From CAJBLF01 sp964613015 (GTDB lineage: Bacteria > Patescibacteriota > Gracilibacteria > Absconditabacterales > Absconditicoccaceae), in assembly GCA_964613015.1 (NCBI GenBank), contig CAZTFP010000018.1, positions 1 through 27,926 on the forward strand: a DNA stretch of 27,926 nt. The letters run 5' to 3'. The notes beneath the pieces were generated by a model. The model saw only the letters and a list, made by a program, of their open reading frames with translations. It searched no databases and was not told the origin of the DNA. A program made the position numbers and the translations under genes. Below, piece by piece: positions 10,601 to 19,733 of this stretch. The stretch's first letter is position 1; every line of letters starts with the position of its first letter.

Positions 10601-10752
10601 TGCCATGCATTATTTATATCTGAAGAAATATTCACTTGTGCTAGCGTAATTACCGATATAAATCCTACCACTATCGTCAAAAACAAAAGCACCAAATTTC
10701 TTGCTGCTACTGCGTTTGATCTTGGTTTATGAATTTTAAACATTTTACTCAT
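7627..10752 (-). CDS. Large modular surface protein: anchor, tail-fibre-like repeats, collagen-like helix, Cys-rich repeats, PKD-like domains
   Basis: A 1041-aa protein, readable only with TGA=Gly. A basic start and a hydrophobic segment (residues 20-40, LVLLFLTIVVGFISVI) look like a membrane anchor or prepilin-type signal. Residues about 130-260 carry tail-fibre-like units (GNVGIGTDTPIGKLHI; YIGINTNNPQEKLEI). Residues 274-309 are 12 Gly-X-Y triplets. From residue 405, CGDG...EQCDDSN...GDGCSSTC matches the Myxococcus-type disulfide repeat, with further copies at 527 and 647. These alternate with PKD-like domains (TPTSGTTPLQVTFSGSST; TPTSGTLPLQVTFGGSST). The C-terminal 300 residues are Cys/aromatic-rich and unassigned. 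CGA occurs repeatedly in this region and would be Trp. The gene is likely secreted and host-facing. A strong promoter lies at 10826-10854. The exact role is inferred from architecture only. Confidence 0.85.
9826..9933 (-). other. Collagen-like Gly-X-Y region
   Basis: Twelve consecutive triplets (GPQ GPE GPQ GIQ GIT GAQ, and so on to GPA) lie within the surface protein. Nine of the twelve Gly codons are TGA and three are GGA. A triple helix needs Gly at every third residue, so this stretch is direct evidence for TGA=Gly. Confidence 0.92.
9842..9895. repeat. 18-bp tandem repeat x3 in the collagen-like region
   Basis: Three near-identical 18-bp units encode the hexapeptide GAQGIT/GAQGVT. The copies differ by only a few bases, which suggests recent expansion. 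Confidence 0.85.
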
Positions 10753-10825
10753 TTTAGAGACTAAATATTAAAGACATCAAGCCCTATTTTCTTTTACATG
10801 TTTTGGACTTCTAGTTTGTCGTCTA

Positions 10826-10854
10826 ATTATACTCACAAACCCAAAAAAATGCAA
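10826..10854 (-). promoter_or_regulatory. Strong promoter for the surface protein
   Basis: On the minus strand TTGCAT (10849-10854), an optimal 17-bp spacer and a perfect TATAAT (10826-10831). This is the best promoter in the window. It leaves a leader of about 65 nt before the ATG at 10752. Confidence 0.62.
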
Positions 10855-10967
10855 ATTTTTGAAAAGAAATGTATACGTAAATTTTGAGATAAAATTCAAA
10901 TAAATTTACTGTATATAGTATTTTAGTATATTCTTTATTTTTTGGACGATGATAAAGCACATTGCAC

Positions 10968-10995
10968 TTGATATTCGCCTATATATTTATACTAT
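10968..10995 (+). promoter_or_regulatory. Candidate promoter for infB-pth
   Basis: TTGATA (10968-10973), 16 bp and TACTAT (10990-10995) lie 32 bp before the infB ATG. It is divergent from the surface-protein promoter in the same 275-bp intergenic region. Confidence 0.38.
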
Positions 10996-11027
10996 CATCT
11001 GCACGTTTTTACGTTATTTTTTAATCT

Positions 11028-13463
11028 ATGCCAAAATCATCAACTAAACCACTTGGAAAAAAATCTGTACAAGCACCAGTAAAAAAACAAGCAATAAAAG
11101 CACATGCAGATCCAAAAATTAAATTGTCTAAAGTACAATCACCTTCTAAAATACAAGACGATAAAAATTTTGTTGTAAAAGAAAAAGATGTTACAACAAA
11201 AGTACTCAAAGCTGATGAACTTATGGGTGAATGAGGATGATTTTTATCATGATTATGATTTAAAAAAGAGGAAAAAACAATTAAACAAAAAGAAGAGGAA
11301 CAACGTAAAGAGGAAGAACAACAAGAAAGCATTATTCTTGAAAAACCTAGACGTGCATCATTTTCATTTGATAAAGTTGAACAAACAACAACCCATATAG
11401 TTGGCAGAAGAGATGACTCATTTGTTGCTAGACCGGTTAGTAAACCAATAATTAGGCCAGTAAGTGCTCCTATAACGAGTTCACCAGCTAGGCCAAGAAA
11501 TACAACTCCTCAGCATTGAGGTAAACAATTTCCGGCAAGACCATGATATCAATGATCTAAGCCTCAATATGGTACTAATCAACAACATAGGCCGTTCAAT
11601 AGGCCATCTTTTCAACAGGTTAAACCACCTCTAGCTCAGCCTGTTAGACTTGCTCCGAAAATCCATAAAATTGCTACTACTTCTGCCAATCTTGTCAAAA
11701 AAATAGAAGTATATATCAACGATAAAATAACGGTAAAAGAATTCTCTGAAAAAATGTGAGTACCGTTACCAGAACTTATGAAAAAATTGATTCAAAATAA
11801 GATTATGACCTCTATTACGGCTTCCTTGGATTTTGATACTGCAGCATTGATTGCATCAGAATTTAATATTCTTGTGAAAAAACATGATAATAAAGTAGAT
11901 GTTCAGACATTTATGAGCTGAGATCTACAAGCTATTCTCGATATGGATAAGGATGCTGAATATTTACTTCCAAGACCACCTATTGTTACGGTTATGGGAC
12001 ATGTAGATCATGGAAAAACATCTTTACTTGATTATCTCAGAAAGACTGTCGTGGCTGAAGGTGAAGCATGAGGAATAACCCAATCTATCTGAGCCTCTGT
12101 TGTGGAATATAATGGTAAAAAAATATGTTTCATAGATACTCCGGGACATGAACTCTTTACTAGTCTTAGAGCAAGATGAGCTAAACTCACTAATATAGCA
12201 ATTATTGTTGTTGCTGCTGATGATAGTGTGATGCCACAAACTATTGAATCAATCTGACATGCAAAAGAATCTGGTGTGCCTATTATTATTGCTATTACCA
12301 AGATTGATAAACCAGGAAAAAATCTTGAAAATATTAAACAGGATCTTGCAAAATATGGACTTATTCCAGAAGATCGGTGAGGTGATACTCCTATTATTGG
12401 TATTTCATCAAAAACATGACAAGGGATACCAGAACTTCTCGAAGCGGTTCTTCTCCAGACAGAAATGCTTGATCTTAAATACAATCCCAATAGATCAGCA
12501 GTATGAGTTATTGTAGATGCTCACAAAGATCCAAAACAATGAGTAGTGTCTACTATTATCGTGATGACAGGAACACTTAAAATTTGAGATACTATTGTTG
12601 CCTATAATACTACGGGAAAAATAAGAAGAATGCAAAATCGAAAATGACAAACCATTACTACTGCTACGTGATGAGATCCTATACAAGTCCTTGGTATAAC
12701 AGATTTACCTGATCCAGGACGTATTGTAGAAGTCGTAAAAAATGAAAAGGAGGCACATGAAAAAATATCACTTATTCAAGAACAAGTAAATAAAACTGCT
12801 GGTGATTCTGTGGTAAAACAATTTATATCACAAATACAGGCCAATGTTTTCTGAGCAGAACTTAAACTTATTTTGAAATCTGATGGCTCAAGTAGTTTGG
12901 AAGCACTCCAACAAGCAGTAGCTGCAATTCAGTTACCCAAAAATGTAACTATGAGGGTTATCCAAGCAAGTGTAGGACATTTTACTGAATCTGATCTTTC
13001 TCTTGCACAAGCATCATGAGCATTGCTTTTGTGATTCAATATTTCTATGAATGCAATCTTAAAAAAGAAAGCTGATTCTATGAAAATAGAAATGAAAAAT
13101 TTTGATATTATCTATGAACTTGTTGATTACTTAGATAAATTGCTTCTTGGAATGGTCGAAATTGAACAACATGAGGTTATGTTTGCCAAACTTGAAGTAC
13201 TTTGAATCTTCTTTACCAAAAACAAAGATATGACCGTTTGAGGGAAGGTTATCTTTGGAAAACTTCATGGTAAACCAAAATTCACAGTATTGAGGGGTGA
13301 AGATATTCTTTGTACCGGTAATGTAGTCTCTCTTCATAAAAACAAAGATGAAGTTAAAGAAGTCGGTGAAGGAGATCAATGTGGAATCAAAGTAACTACC
13401 GGTAAGAAAATAGAAATTTGAGATGTTATAGAATTCTTTGAAATGCAAGATAAACCAGATTAA
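11028..13463 (+). CDS. infB: Translation initiation factor IF-2
   Basis: This GTPase delivers initiator tRNA and promotes subunit joining. The 811-aa protein has a Lys/Pro/Gln-rich disordered N-terminal region (to about residue 210), an IF2-N domain (ITVKEFSEKMGVPLPELMK), then the G domain: GHVDHGKTSLLD (G1, from about residue 324), GGITQSIGA (G2), DTPGHELF (G3, near 370), TKID (G4, near 425) and SSKTGQGI (G5). The C-terminal domains follow (VTGTLKIGD-type beta-barrel; SSLEALQQAV). G4 has Thr where IF-2 usually has Asn. At 12375-12380 CGG-TGA sits where IF-2 has Trp-Gly in PE-WGGDT, one of the clearest CGG=Trp sites. TGA-Gly codons are frequent. pth follows 19 bp after the stop, probably in the same transcript. 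Confidence 0.95.
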
Positions 13464-13482
13464 TTACCTTCTTATATATCCA

Positions 13483-14016
13483 ATGAAATTAATCGTATGA
13501 CTTGGTAATCCAGGTAAAGAATATGCTAAAACAAGACACAATATCTGATTTATGATTATTGATGATTTTGTTGATCGTGAAAAACTAGGAACACGAACAT
13601 ATGATAATAAACGAAAATGAGAAATGTTTGAATCGAATATTGACACTCAGAAACTATTCTTTTTAAAACCTTTGGAGTTTATGAATCTTTCATGATGAGC
13701 TGTTGGCGCATTAGCAACCTTCTATAAGATAGAACCCAAAGATATTTTAATCATTCACGATGATATCGATTTAGTCGTAGGAAAAATTCAGTTGAAATTA
13801 TGATGAAGTAGCGCTGGTCATAACTGATTGAAAAGCATTATAGAAAAACTCTGAACCAAGGATTTTTGGAGACTTAGAATCGGTGTTGATAGACCAACTA
13901 ATCAGAATCATGTTGCTGATTATGTCCTCACTTCTTTTAAAATGGAAGAAAAAAATCTTATCGATGATAAGATCAATGATATAGAACAATATATACATGA
14001 TTTTCTGGAAAAATAA
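13483..14016 (+). CDS. pth: Peptidyl-tRNA hydrolase
   Basis: Recycles peptidyl-tRNA released from ribosomes by cutting the ester bond. The 177-aa protein is near the usual 185-195 and shows all family signatures: VGLGNPG-EYAKTRHNIGF with the catalytic His19 and the Asn of GNPG, LKPLEFMNLSG (consensus KP-T-MN-SG), LIIHDDIDL, and GGSSAGHNGLKSI. In the last motif the Gly residues GG, and the Gly after HN, are TGA, which is strong support for the code change. CGA in NK-x-KGE aligns with an aromatic position, so Trp fits better than Arg. It lies 19 bp after infB in the same direction. The 3' end is 9 bp from that of the convergent DUF2461 gene. Confidence 0.95.
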
Positions 14017-14025
14017 TGTTGTGTA

Positions 14026-14682
14026 TTATTGTGCTGCTTTATTGAGGAAGTCATTGAGTGGTTTAAGTACTTTGAATACTGATATACAATATTCTATAAA
14101 TCCTTCTTGAAGGATTTTTTTGTCTGATACGTTGTGTCCTATAAAGAATGATTTCATTTTAAGAAACTTACCTGCTTTGTGTTCTTTATCAAATCATCTT
14201 GGTACTTTTTGTAATTCCTCTCATTGGAGTGAACCGAATATTTTCTTGAATTCTGGTGTACTGATTATTTTTTCTAGTTTTTTGTAATTTTTGGCAATAT
14301 AGAACCTTACTCTTTGTAATGTTGGTGTCGGTGGCATATACATCCCTCATCCAATAAAAGATTCTCCTGGCTGTATATGTACGTAATAGCCTGCTCCGTT
14401 TCCGTGTTTACCTTCTTCACGGATAATGACTCAGAAATTTGTTTTGTAAGGTGACTTGTCTTTGGTAAAGCGAATATCTTTGTTGAAACGAAATGTTGCA
14501 TCTTTTACGGGCAAATTTCAGATACTATTATCTATTTCACTTGATTTTTTTATTAGCTGCTTGGAAAAATCCAAAAAATTATCTCTGACCATATAATAGA
14601 GATCCCTGTTCTTATTCATCCATTCTAGATTGTTGTTTTCTTTGACTGCATTGAGAAATGCGAGCGTGATAGGAGTGATCAT
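14026..14682 (-). CDS. DUF2461 family protein (TIGR02453-like)
   Basis: The 218-aa protein matches the DUF2461 pattern: FLNAVKENNNLEWMNKNRDLY at the start (consensus FL-L--NN---WF--NR--Y), then FRFNKDIRFTKDKSPYKTNFG, a GYYVHIQPGESFIGGGMY block, and a charged C-terminal part (KVPRGFDKEHK). The family's biochemical function is unknown. It is read with TGA as Gly at several sites, including NFG and PRGF. Its ATG overlaps the TAA of the cupin gene (TAATG), so the two are probably co-transcribed and translationally coupled. Confidence 0.88.
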
Positions 14683-15023
14683 TATTTGATAAATTCATGT
14701 TGAGATAAAAACCATGCTGGAGTTGATGGTAACACTACTTTTAAATTATTTCCTTCTACCCGATATCGTTTTCCTTTGTTAAATAGAAAACAATCTCATG
14801 GTTTGACTTCATAATCTCCTGTCTCATCGTGAATGACTCATTCACCTGAAATTACATAATACATATCTTCACACTCATGATCGATTGCTTTTCCAGTTGT
14901 TGGATATCTTCCGTTAATATGTGCAATAGCCAATCATAAATCTTTATTGGAAAAATCATATTCCCATACTGTGCAAAATGGACTATTTTCTTCTTTACGG
15001 GAATTTTCTTCTTTTATAAGCAT
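14682..15023 (-). CDS. Small cupin-domain protein
   Basis: A 113-aa single-domain cupin. The first motif is visible as HECEDMYYVISGEGVIHDETGDYEVKPG in pieces: HECEDMYYV (metal ligands His, Glu), ISGEGVI and EVKPGDCFL. The second motif (PST-AWFLSQHEFIK) is weak, so metal binding may be partial. Such proteins often bind small sugars or act as isomerases or dioxygenases; the substrate cannot be inferred. CGA and CGG in GK-x-Y-x-VEGN would both be Trp. It is upstream of DUF2461 with a one-base stop/start overlap, which suggests joint function. Confidence 0.8.
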
Positions 15024-15060
15024 AAGCACTCTATTAATGTTTAAAAGATTACTCTTACCA

Positions 15061-15088
15061 TTGAAATTTTGAATGAAATCAATATATA
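15061..15088 (+). promoter_or_regulatory. Promoter for the 158-aa gene
   Basis: TTGAAA (15061-15066), 16 bp and TATATA (15083-15088). The start of transcription would be about 15-16 nt before the ATG. Confidence 0.45.
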
Positions 15089-15110
15089 CATTAAAAAATA
15101 AAAATCAATC

Positions 15111-15587
15111 ATGAAAAATAAAAATAATATAATAACTCCAGAGGAAACGTTGGGTCAGATAGCTGTATATAGTGCTATGTTGACGACTAAAATTAGTCAG
15201 ACCAATGGGGACACCGAAGAACAAAGATTCGTTAATTATTTCAAGGCGTTAAGTATACGTCTTCAGTACGATGATTCTATCGAGAAACGTATTCTAAGTA
15301 TTATTCTTATGTATATGGATAAGGTTATACAAAATATCAACCAGAATGATCCATTACATCCAGAACAGCTTAGAATTTCTTTGCTTCCTCGTATTACCAA
15401 GAACACTTTAATCGTATTTGTTGTATGCAAAAAAAGTTTACGCAAATTTTCTGTGTATATTGCTGATGATACGTTACGTAAAATCGATTTGGATGAAGAA
15501 CTTGAAGGTGGATATTTCTCTGAATTATTTACCATGGATAAGGAACAACTCCTGGATGAATATATCCGATTGATAGATGTATTATAA
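15111..15587 (+). CDS. Orphan protein, 158 aa
   Basis: I do not recognise this protein. It begins MKNKNNIITPEETLGQIAVYS, appears mostly helical in its first 90 residues (ALSIRLQYDDSIEKRILS; LMYMDKVIQNI), then has beta-like stretches (NTLIVFVVCKKSL, KFSVYIADDTL) and an acidic C terminus (DLDEELEGG, KEQLLDEYIRL). No signal peptide or membrane segment is seen. It is intact from ATG to TAA, with a promoter before it and a GC-rich terminator 2 bp after the stop, so expression is likely. It has no TGA codons; its glycines are GGN. Confidence 0.75.
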   Translation: MKNKNNIITPEETLGQIAVYSAMLTTKISQTNGDTEEQRFVNYFKALSIRLQYDDSIEKRILSIILMYMDKVIQNINQNDPLHPEQLRISLLPRITKNTLIVFVVCKKSLRKFSVYIADDTLRKIDLDEELEGGYFSELFTMDKEQLLDEYIRLIDVL

Positions 15588-15589
15588 CT

Positions 15590-15610
15590 GGGCGTTTTCG
15601 CCCTTTTTTT
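15590..15610 (+). terminator. Rho-independent terminator after the 158-aa gene
   Basis: GGGCG (15590-15594), a TTTT loop and CGCCC (15599-15603) are followed by seven T. The T-run overlaps the end of ligA on the other strand. On that strand the hairpin lacks a downstream U-run. Confidence 0.88.
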
Positions 15611-18155
15611 AAAATAAACTTTGTGTTTTTGGTTTGATTCATTCACTGAGAATTTTCTTTAGAAATGAAAATTCTTGGGTAATATTGTCCCATCATTCAT
15701 AGATCGTAATTCAAAGTTCTTGTGCTTTAACTTTTTTGCTTCCTGCTTTGTTCCCAATGAGCATAAAATCTGTTGTTTTTCCTGGTTGTTCGTGAAATAA
15801 GTAGCCCTGTTGTTGAAAATATTCGGCGATTTTTTCTCTTGGAAGGTCAAATGATCAGGTGATTGAAAAGCTGCCCTTGGCATCGCTCGCTTTGAGAATA
15901 TCTGAATATTTCTTTGGGTCCATATTTACTCCATAACCCTTTAATTGCTCAAGAAGGTCTAAATTATCCTTAGCCGTAAAAAATTTTGTTAGATTTTCTA
16001 CTGTCTTTTCACCTATTCAGTAAATGGAACGAAGAAATTCTTCATTTGTCAATTCGCTCATGAAATCTTGGCTTTGTAATTGCTCAGAAATATCTTGGGC
16101 TATCTTTTTACCTATATGTGGTATTCATAGTCCATTTAATAATCTTCGTAAAGCTTTATGTTTTGAATCCTCTACTCCCTTTCCCATTTCAGCGACTTTT
16201 TTGTCTCCTATACCTGGAAATTTGGTTAATATTATTTGGATGTTGGTTTCACTAAGCTTATAAATATCAGCCACAGTTTCTATAATTTTATTATCTACCA
16301 AAAGATCAACCACACTTTCTCCTATACCCTGGATATCCATACAATTTTTACTTACGAAATGTTGTATTTGTTGTTTGGTTTTTTCGGGACAATGCGCATT
16401 GGTACAGTAATAATGCATATCGATATTGGTAACGGTTTCGTGACATGAAGGACATGTTTTTGGCGAATGGATCTTTGATTCTTTTCCTGTTCTGCGGTCA
16501 GTAATTACGCTTACAATATACGGAATAACTTCACCACTTCTTTGTAATCGAATCCAATCATATAGATGAATGTCTTTATCTTTGATAAAATCAAAATTAT
16601 GTAAACTGACTCTTTGTAGTTTTGCTCCACTTAATTGTACGGGTTCGAGATTGGCAACTGGTGTAATGATTCCCGTTCTTCCAACTTGGAAATCTACTGA
16701 AAGTACTTGGGTTGCTGCAAGTTGTGCAGGAAATTTATACGCTACTGCTCGTCTTGGATGATGCTCTGTAGATCAAATAATCTTACGTTGGTGTTCGTCT
16801 TTTATTTTAATCACTAATCCGTCAAACTCAATATCTTGTTGTTCTAAATATTTTTTTGTTTCTGTATTTTCGCAAAGATCAATAACTTCTTGGATATTTT
16901 TTCTATCTTCTGCTCGTGGAAATACTGGAAATCATAATTTTTCCAAATTGTTTTGTCTTCAAGCTTCAAGCTTCAAGCTTCAGGCTAATACATCATATAC
17001 ATAACAGACCAATCCTCTTTTTGTTACCTCTTTGGGATCTAATAATTTAATACTTCCTGCAGCAGCATTTCTTGTATTGGAAAATGGAATTTCTCAATCA
17101 TCTTCTCTTTCTTTATTGATATCTTTTAATACGGATTTTGGCATAAGTATTTCTCATCTTACCTGAATATCTAGGGGAAACTGTAATTTTCTAGGAATGT
17201 TTTTTATTGTTCTTACATTCTCTGTTACATCTTCTCACACTAGACCATCCCCACGAGTAATTGCTTGAGCGAATATTCATTTCTTATAAATAAGCTCTAC
17301 ACTTAATCCGTCAAATTTTGGCTCTATATGATAAGAAATTTCTCTTGTATATTTAAAATATTTTATGACTTCTTTTGTGAAATCTGTAACTTCTTTGCTT
17401 TTCTCCGCCTCATCTAAACTCATAATTTCCATAGATTGTCCTTCGTGAATAGTGAGTTTTGATGTATCTATATCTGTAATATAAAATATCTTAAAATACT
17501 TATCTTTTGTTATCAGACTTTCAATATTTCCTATTTCTGTTATGTTTTTTTCTTCTATTTTGTATTCTAATTCTTCTTGAAATTCTCTGATTATTGCTTC
17601 TTTGTGTGTTTCGTTCTCTTCTGTTCATCAGCCAAATAACGCTATTTTTCACGGTTGCTTTGGAGTATTGTTATCTCTTTTTTGAAAAAGATATTTCCCC
17701 ACTTTAGTTTTTATAATAATGCCTGTACCACATACAAAATTATCCTTGTCAGAATTTTTAACTTTATTGTTTTTTTCCAGATTTTTCTGAACTCTTATCT
17801 CTCGTTCTTCTAGGTCTTTAGCATTATAGGTGTTTTCTAATGAGAGTAATTTGGTGTCATGGTTTGCTTGATTGAATCATTCGCTTATTTGTCCTATTAA
17901 TGATTGTGTAGGACTATTTGATGTGATAATTTGAGGAAAATGTTCTTCTATCTTTTTTAGATAATCGAAGATCTCATCGTATTCTTTGTCAGATATAATG
18001 GATTTATTTTCAATATAATATAAATGATTATGATCTACAAGACAATCAATCAGTTGAATATAAAAGTTATGAATATCTCTTTCAGAAAGATTTTCTTGAT
18101 TTGGATGTTGTTTGATAAATGATTGAATACCCTTTGTTTGTTCGCTTATATTCAT
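15609..18155 (-). CDS. ligA: NAD+-dependent DNA ligase LigA with an inserted Nudix hydrolase domain
   Basis: Seals nicks using NAD+. At 848 aa it is about 170-180 longer than usual. Domain Ia is visible (YYIENKSIISDKEYDEI; SLEN at about residue 105). At residues about 139-265 there is a Nudix domain (FVCGTGIII, YLFQKRDNN, ALFGGG) with a complete Nudix box: G176-x5-E-x7-REFQEE. The ligase then resumes with the catalytic KFDG (Lys280; about 115 in E. coli), VRGEILMP, GRTGIITPVA, PR-CGA-AVAYKFPA (CGA is Trp in the family), RSGEVIPYI, a Cys4 zinc finger (CPSC, CTNAHC), helix-hairpin-helix repeats (QGIGESV, PGIGDKK) and a C-terminal BRCT domain. The frame is continuous from 18155 to 15609. It is last in the dnaE-nrnA-sugar transferase cluster. 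Confidence 0.95.
16957..16982. repeat. 7-bp tandem repeat (CTTCAAG)x3.7 inside ligA
   Basis: Three perfect copies of CTTCAAG plus CTTCA encode the segment GSLKLEAG just before the LGFPV motif. TGA appears in the repeat on the coding strand and is read as Gly. The period is 7, like the miaB repeat. Confidence 0.9.
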
Positions 18156-18166
18156 TCGCTTATATT
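18141..18166. repeat. 12-bp direct repeat spanning the ligA start codon
   Basis: TTCGCTTATATT occurs at 18141-18152 and 18155-18166. On the minus strand one copy lies just before and one just after the ligA ATG. The upstream copy supplies a TATAAG box 3 bp before the ATG. Confidence 0.7.
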
Positions 18167-18318
18167 TTTTTAAAAGACTTAACTTTTGTATATAACTTAT
18201 TGTATGCTTGTCGTTAGGGTTTACTTTGACTCAATTTGTATTCTGACGCATAAGATACTATTGATTATCAGACTTGGTTTTGGGCTTATCATTTGATTTT
18301 TTTATTTAGATTTATTTA
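18156..18318. other. Intergenic spacer between the sugar transferase gene and ligA
   Basis: 163 AT-rich bases with no gene or clear hairpin. A weak -35/-10-like pair (ACGACA, 16 bp, TATACA on the minus strand) may drive ligA. Confidence 0.35.
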
Positions 18319-19710
18319 TTATTTTCCTTTAAATACTACTCAAAAGGTAGCTAAAACAATGTATATATCTAAGAAGAGTGATCGATTCTGAATATAATAG
18401 AGATCAAGTTTTGCTTCTTCTTCAAAGTCCAAACTATCTCTTCCAAATACTTGAGCATATCAGGTAATTCATGGCTTTATGGATAATAATCTCTTTTGTC
18501 GTGATTCATAATTTTTTACTTCGCTTGGTAAATGTGGTCTTGGTCATACCAGAGACATCGTTCATCGGAATATACAAAATAGCTGAGGAAGTTCATCGAG
18601 TGATGTTTTTCTCAAAAATCTTCCTACTCTCGTAACTCTTGGATCGTTGTGTATTTTTGGTAGTACTCATTGTCTCACATTAGCATCAGATGCGATAAGT
18701 TTTTGATATAATTCATCAGCTTCTTTGCCACCATATCATACACTCATGTGTGTATACATGCTACGAAATTTGAGAAAATTGAATAACTTACCATATCTTC
18801 CTACTCTTTGAGATCTATAGAGCATTGGTCCACGAGAATCTATTTTGATTATACACCCGATAATAATCATAAATGGTAATGCTATAATAATTAACAATCA
18901 TGATACAAAAAGATCGGCCAGTTTCTTGAGTATAATTGATCGGCCATCAAGTTTAGAATGTTTATATTCTAATGCTATAATGTTATCAATATTTTCTGGT
19001 GAATACACCACATCTTCTAGGAAAAATCATTCACTTATATGATAGAATCTTGTATTATCACTAAATCTCACTTTTTCAAAAAGTTCTTGTAACACTTCTT
19101 TTTCAAAACTTCCTACAGCTACCACTATGAAATATGCAGCTATATTTATATCTTTAATTTCTTTGTGGGTTATGAATTCTGTTTTAAATGAAAATCAGTT
19201 TTTTATTTTTTCTATGGCTTTATAGCTTTCCAAGGTATCACTTCAGACAATAAGTATTTTATTGTCTCCATCTCTATGTCTTCTCGCTTCTAGATAATTT
19301 CGTATTTGATCGAATAGAAATAGTCCCATAAAACTTACGCAAGCACCCACAACGATGATAAATCTTGAAATTCAGAAGAAAAAGACAAATCACTGTCCGA
19401 AATATGATATGAATGTAATGATAATAACCCAGTAGATCCATGTTTTCGTAAACGTCTGAAAATACCTCTGAATGGGTTTGTGGAGTTCATATAGATTTTC
19501 TATAATACCTATAACCACGAAAGCAAATGCAGCAATAATACTAAAAGCCATATTTTCCTGATAATTGATTATTGGTATTCTGAGCTGTACGCCAGGTATT
19601 AAATCAGTAAATAGGCGGATTCTATACATAACATAAAATACTATGATAATTATCCCAATATGAATTATTGGTCTCAATAAACGTAATACTACATTATACT
19701 TTCTATTCAT
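18319..19710 (-). CDS. Polyprenyl-phosphate sugar-1-phosphate transferase (bacterial sugar transferase, WbaP/WcaJ-type)
   Basis: Transfers a sugar phosphate from a nucleotide sugar to undecaprenyl phosphate, the first step of a surface glycan. The 463-aa protein has four or five N-terminal membrane segments (residues about 10-30, 50-70, 90-105, 110-125), a central Rossmann-like CoA-binding-type region, one more membrane segment (LLIIIALPFMIIIG), then the catalytic domain: SQRVGRYGKLFNFLKFRSM, RVGRFLRKTSLDELPQL, MSLVGPRP, IKPGITGYAQVFGRD. CGA occurs exactly where the family has Trp in Y-x-NWSL (18382-18384) and in the W-x-x-RL-x-x-KPGITG block (18499-18501). TGA is Gly in LVGPRP. It follows nrnA after 23 bp. 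The sugar specificity cannot be told. Confidence 0.92.
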
Positions 19711-19733
19711 AGGACAAGATACAGAAAATAAAA

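Noticed and set aside
12032..12490. Minus-strand 152-aa open frame
   Set aside because: It lies opposite the IF-2 G domain, a shadow of a highly conserved gene.
17341..17745. Intein or mobile element in ligA
   Set aside because: No splicing-block residues or endonuclease motifs; the insert matches a Nudix fold with its complete catalytic box.
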